DNA of 30,497 bases, from contig JAEYYV010000217.1 in the NCBI GenBank assembly GCA_023428295.1, positions 1-30,497 on the forward strand, written 5' to 3'. This document shows positions 30,001 through 30,497 of this stretch, piece after piece. Both the position numbers and the translations under genes were made by a program. This stretch comes from Pseudomonadota bacterium (GTDB taxonomy: Bacteria > Myxococcota_A > Polyangia > Haliangiales > Haliangiaceae). Every line of letters begins with the position of its first letter. The stretch's first letter is position 1. The notes below the pieces were generated by a model. It ran no database searches. It worked only from the letters and a program-made list of their open reading frames with translations, and was not told the DNA's origin.

Positions 30001-30497
30001 GACAGCATCAAGGAACGCATCGAGAAGATCAAAGGCGGCAACGTCCTCCCCACCGAGGACAACATGCTGAAGGTCACCAGCGACGGCCGCAAAGCTGCCG
30101 CCGACATGCGCCTCCTGGGCTTCCCCGCCGATCCCGAGGGGGGCAAGGCCGGAGCCATCGGCCGGGAGGTTGCCCGCATCTACCACGAGACCAAGGATCG
30201 CGAGTTCCCCATCTGGGGCGGCGCACGCATGTCACCCAACAAAGGCGCCATGCAGGCCGTCTTCTGCGACCTCGGCACCCCGAAGGCGGACGGCAGCTTC
30301 AACATGTACGACGCCATCCGCGACGCGGCCGTTGCCAACGGCGTCCCATCGGATCGCATCAAGTACATCCATGACTACGCCTCCGATGAAGCAAAAGCTC
30401 GCCTGTTCAAGGATTGCCGCGCCGGTCGCGTGTCCGTCCTGATCGGCAGCACCGACAAAATGGGCGTCGGGACCAATATTCAGGATCGCCTTTACGC
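27082..30497 (+). CDS. Intein-containing superfamily II helicase of the methylase-helicase type, fused in frame behind a lipoprotein start; runs off the window
   Basis: Codons 1-38 read as a lipoprotein start (LAVLGGLAAC lipobox, then DAAPIDMRPMIDA). From YLSGNVRVKLRAAEAAA (about 27,199) the protein is a helicase of the large plasmid/phage type that normally follows an N6-adenine methylase domain. Visible parts are VQPRDLHPRDIKARLGAPW, HTVGAGKTLAS (motif I, GAGKT at 27862-27876), VPNHMLEQFAREY, a coiled-coil insert, VDE (motif II, first half), the intein (28357-29523), then CHLYKNLSFQTSRAG, MTGTPIAN (motif III), and KMGVGTNIQDRL (motif V). After splicing motif II is DECH. The frame is open from 27082 to the last base. 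Such helicases are encoded on plasmids and phages of Alphaproteobacteria and others. The lipoprotein start is probably not its natural beginning. Confidence 0.88.
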   Translation, partial: MELRVLAVLGGLAACAACGDDKPATHDAAPIDMRPMIDAYLSGNVRVKLRAAEAAAQDDPATYVDNVTALQRVQPRDLHPRDIKARLGAPWIPASDIQAFANDILGTDAVSVAYAPVINAWSVHAFRDVQRSVAARTEWGTRRRDALTLLEDALTGRPTEVYDVDSDGKRHKNAKATLAACEKREKIEETFGRWIWQDPDRATRLAAYYNEHFNATVLRSFDGSHLTLPGLSTAINPRLHQRNVAWRVVQDGNTLMAHTVGAGKTLASIIAAMEEKRLGLIHKPAFAVPNHMLEQFAREYKQAYPAARLLIADKESVSPEYRKEFVARCALGDWDAVIFTHSTFSKIPVSAEATADFIREQVEDLEAAIVAAKSGNDERGSLTVKRLETAKKNLSERLKGLINEDIKDDGITFEKTGIDRLFVDECFPYETPILTDRGWLPIGFVVESRLKVNVLSMDRATGSLEWKPIIRWLPRERKTPMVKVIHERGEFICTDKHKIATGTGYVAARDLDPGTPLYSLPEGIRSERGDTAALLLEGMSGSRNSCSAGPNGAGLPTLWQGLPCEAALGSAALLFTGMQVRMAEGTAAQDGCKDLRDLRNRVPVRVVRRGEQRETAVLFESMRGHLPQSSSRSRGAFRGDHRTYTRQILEGTEASRRIGPHEGEQSEQGPCYSRQDVGCHERQNLFGSWWERPADRATEIAGRRSGPANGARHTDGAGQGPVRIAATLLQGGHSGSGSHAGYRSGWLDTPSSPVALFGQTQDRGVECSRVVRVEVYEPGSDGGRQPQRGDCSTVYDLEVDENHNYFAAGILVSNCHLYKNLSFQTSRAGVSAPASQRAEDLFLKKEILEKRNPGRSLVGMTGTPIANRVAEMFVMQKYFDKPGLVARGIAHFDAWAANFGQDVTSIELAPDGASFRMNTRFAKYVNVPELQTHFRQFTDVQTADMLALPVPDLLGGKPRVVSIPASLMQKAYIDSIKERIEKIKGGNVLPTEDNMLKVTSDGRKAAADMRLLGFPADPEGGKAGAIGREVARIYHETKDREFPIWGGARMSPNKGAMQAVFCDLGTPKADGSFNMYDAIRDAAVANGVPSDRIKYIHDYASDEAKARLFKDCRAGRVSVLIGSTDKMGVGTNIQDRLY
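27180..27203. other. Junction between chromosomal and foreign sequence
   Basis: Up to about 27,190 the sequence has the host's CGCG-rich style and lipoprotein spacer. From the codons for YLSGNVR onward almost every codon ends in C or G, with GCC, CGC, CTC and GAC dominant (I counted about 9 A/T-ending codons in 232 up to 27936). The two styles meet in frame at MIDA-YLSG. This is a recombination point or an assembly chimera. Confidence 0.6.
28357..28650 (+). other. Intein N-terminal splicing domain
   Basis: About 98 residues, from Cys1 to LDPGTPLYSLPEG. Block A carries the nucleophile Cys1 and the LTDRGW turn, the N2-like part is VLSMDRATGSLEWKPI, and block B has T-D-K-H. In-frame with the helicase. 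The endonuclease gene starts inside its last third in another frame. Confidence 0.9.
28524..28531 (+). promoter_or_regulatory. Shine-Dalgarno-like site of the nested endonuclease
   Basis: GGTGAAGG ends 6 nt before the ATG at 28538. It lies inside the N-terminal splicing domain. A frame-2 stop (TGA at 28526) directly precedes the start, so the endonuclease cannot be a read-through from upstream in its own frame. Confidence 0.5.
28538..29479 (+). CDS. Homing endonuclease nested in the intein in the +1 frame (three Zn knuckles, NUMOD3-like, Vsr/EDxHD-like nuclease)
   Basis: This is a 313-residue protein whose role is to cut intein-free copies of the helicase gene and so spread the intein. Residues 1-28 overlap the splicing domain and look like shadow sequence; a GTG at 28607 is an alternative start. 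Then come three Cys4 knuckles: HCIHC...FCSKEC, VCPHC...YCSPEC and TCEIC...FCSNPC. Next is a NUMOD3-like DNA-binding segment (YWKGRKHPGASARMRENNP, then AKMSAAMKGR). The C-terminal domain reads LTEPQKLLAGVLG, then YKVDIADPDRMLAIEVDGLTH, then DKRKTAVLNALGWSVLRF. This fits the Vsr-like PD-(D/E)xK/EDxHD nucleases known from free-standing homing endonucleases such as I-Bth0305I and those lying between split inteins. The stop (TAG 29477) falls just inside the C-terminal splicing domain. Confidence 0.9.
   Translation: MSAANSSAPTNTRSQPAPDTSPLVTSIRERHCIHCQKVFVPSAETPQHFCSKECQEAEILARLDQTERVCPHCGKAFHAKRRWDLRRYCSPECRYAWRKAQPRKMAVKTCEICGTEFQFVSSGEANNAKRRFCSNPCAAIYRNRLPGRAERFEETIGPTRGKYWKGRKHPGASARMRENNPNKDPAIRAKMSAAMKGRTFLARGGNGQLTEPQKLLAGVLGLPMEHAIRTAPVKDQFESLPHCYKVDIADPDRMLAIEVDGLTHRLRRWRFLDKRKTAVLNALGWSVLRFTNQEVMEDVNRSAEIVRQFTTSK
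29461..29523 (+). other. Intein C-terminal splicing domain
   Basis: VYDLEVDENHNYFAAGILVSN (blocks F and G) in the helicase frame. It includes the block F His and the terminal Asn that cyclises. The last 19 nt of the endonuclease gene overlap its first codons. Confidence 0.92.

Noticed and set aside
1..30497. tRNA, rRNA, CRISPR arrays
   Set aside because: No CCA-ended cloverleaf-like segments, rRNA-like conserved stretches or regularly spaced repeat-spacer units were seen.

Overview
The window is very GC-rich DNA of a deltaproteobacterial / Myxococcota (Polyangia, Sandaracinus-like) chromosome from base 1 to about 27,190. The reasons are the many short lipoproteins with Asp/Ile/Ala-rich linkers behind the lipidated Cys, the Asp-rich 'CNDGVDNDGDG' motif, DUF5690, DUF2200 and GIDE-like proteins, and a recurrent TAnnnT box 5-7 nt before start codons. 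From about 27,190 to the end the sequence changes to another style (codons ending in C, no CGCG-rich texture). It encodes part of a plasmid/phage-type superfamily II helicase of the methylase-helicase class.

Layout. 2-3254: the end of a heavy-metal RND pump with an OmpR-type regulator and histidine kinase, all overlapping by 4 nt, so a metal-efflux operon with its own sensor. 3408-5028: an AraC-family regulator converging on a small outer-membrane-like protein. 5151-8377: three exported or lipoprotein genes (LamG-like, parallel beta-helix, small Cys-rich). 8374-11099: a DUF5690 transporter, a lipoprotein, a GIDE-like membrane protein and two very short ORFs behind promoter-like boxes. 11132-17931: a two-gene operon of an HSP90/GHKL-type ATPase and a 1728-residue unrecognised partner. 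17959-21139: lipoproteins, a serine beta-lactamase-fold protein and a tiny basic protein. 21183-21484: a probable frameshifted remnant. 21525-26944: a DEAD/DEAH helicase, DUF2200, a double YCII-domain protein, a Cys-rich lipoprotein, MgtC, and a membrane protein with a HPST repeat.

The most interesting object is at 28357-29523. An intein of 389 codons interrupts helicase motif II, between Glu and Cys of what becomes a DECH box. Its N- and C-terminal splicing domains are in the helicase frame. The homing endonuclease between them is encoded in the +1-shifted frame (28538-29479), with its own start, Shine-Dalgarno-like site and stop. I checked the helicase frame codon by codon through the whole endonuclease gene and it has no stop, so the intein can be translated in one piece while a separate overlapping gene makes the nuclease. 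The nuclease has three C-x2-C/C-x3-C knuckles, a NUMOD3-like segment and a Vsr/EDxHD-like nuclease domain. The extein flanks from about 27,937 to 28,356 and from 29,524 to about 29,640 have codon usage unlike the rest of the helicase, which looks like a co-conversion tract left by homing.

The helicase begins in-frame behind a myxobacterial lipoprotein start (27,082), and its expected N-terminal methylase part is absent. The junction near 27,190 is therefore either an assembly chimera or an insertion/recombination point. This does not affect the intein, which lies wholly inside the foreign part.
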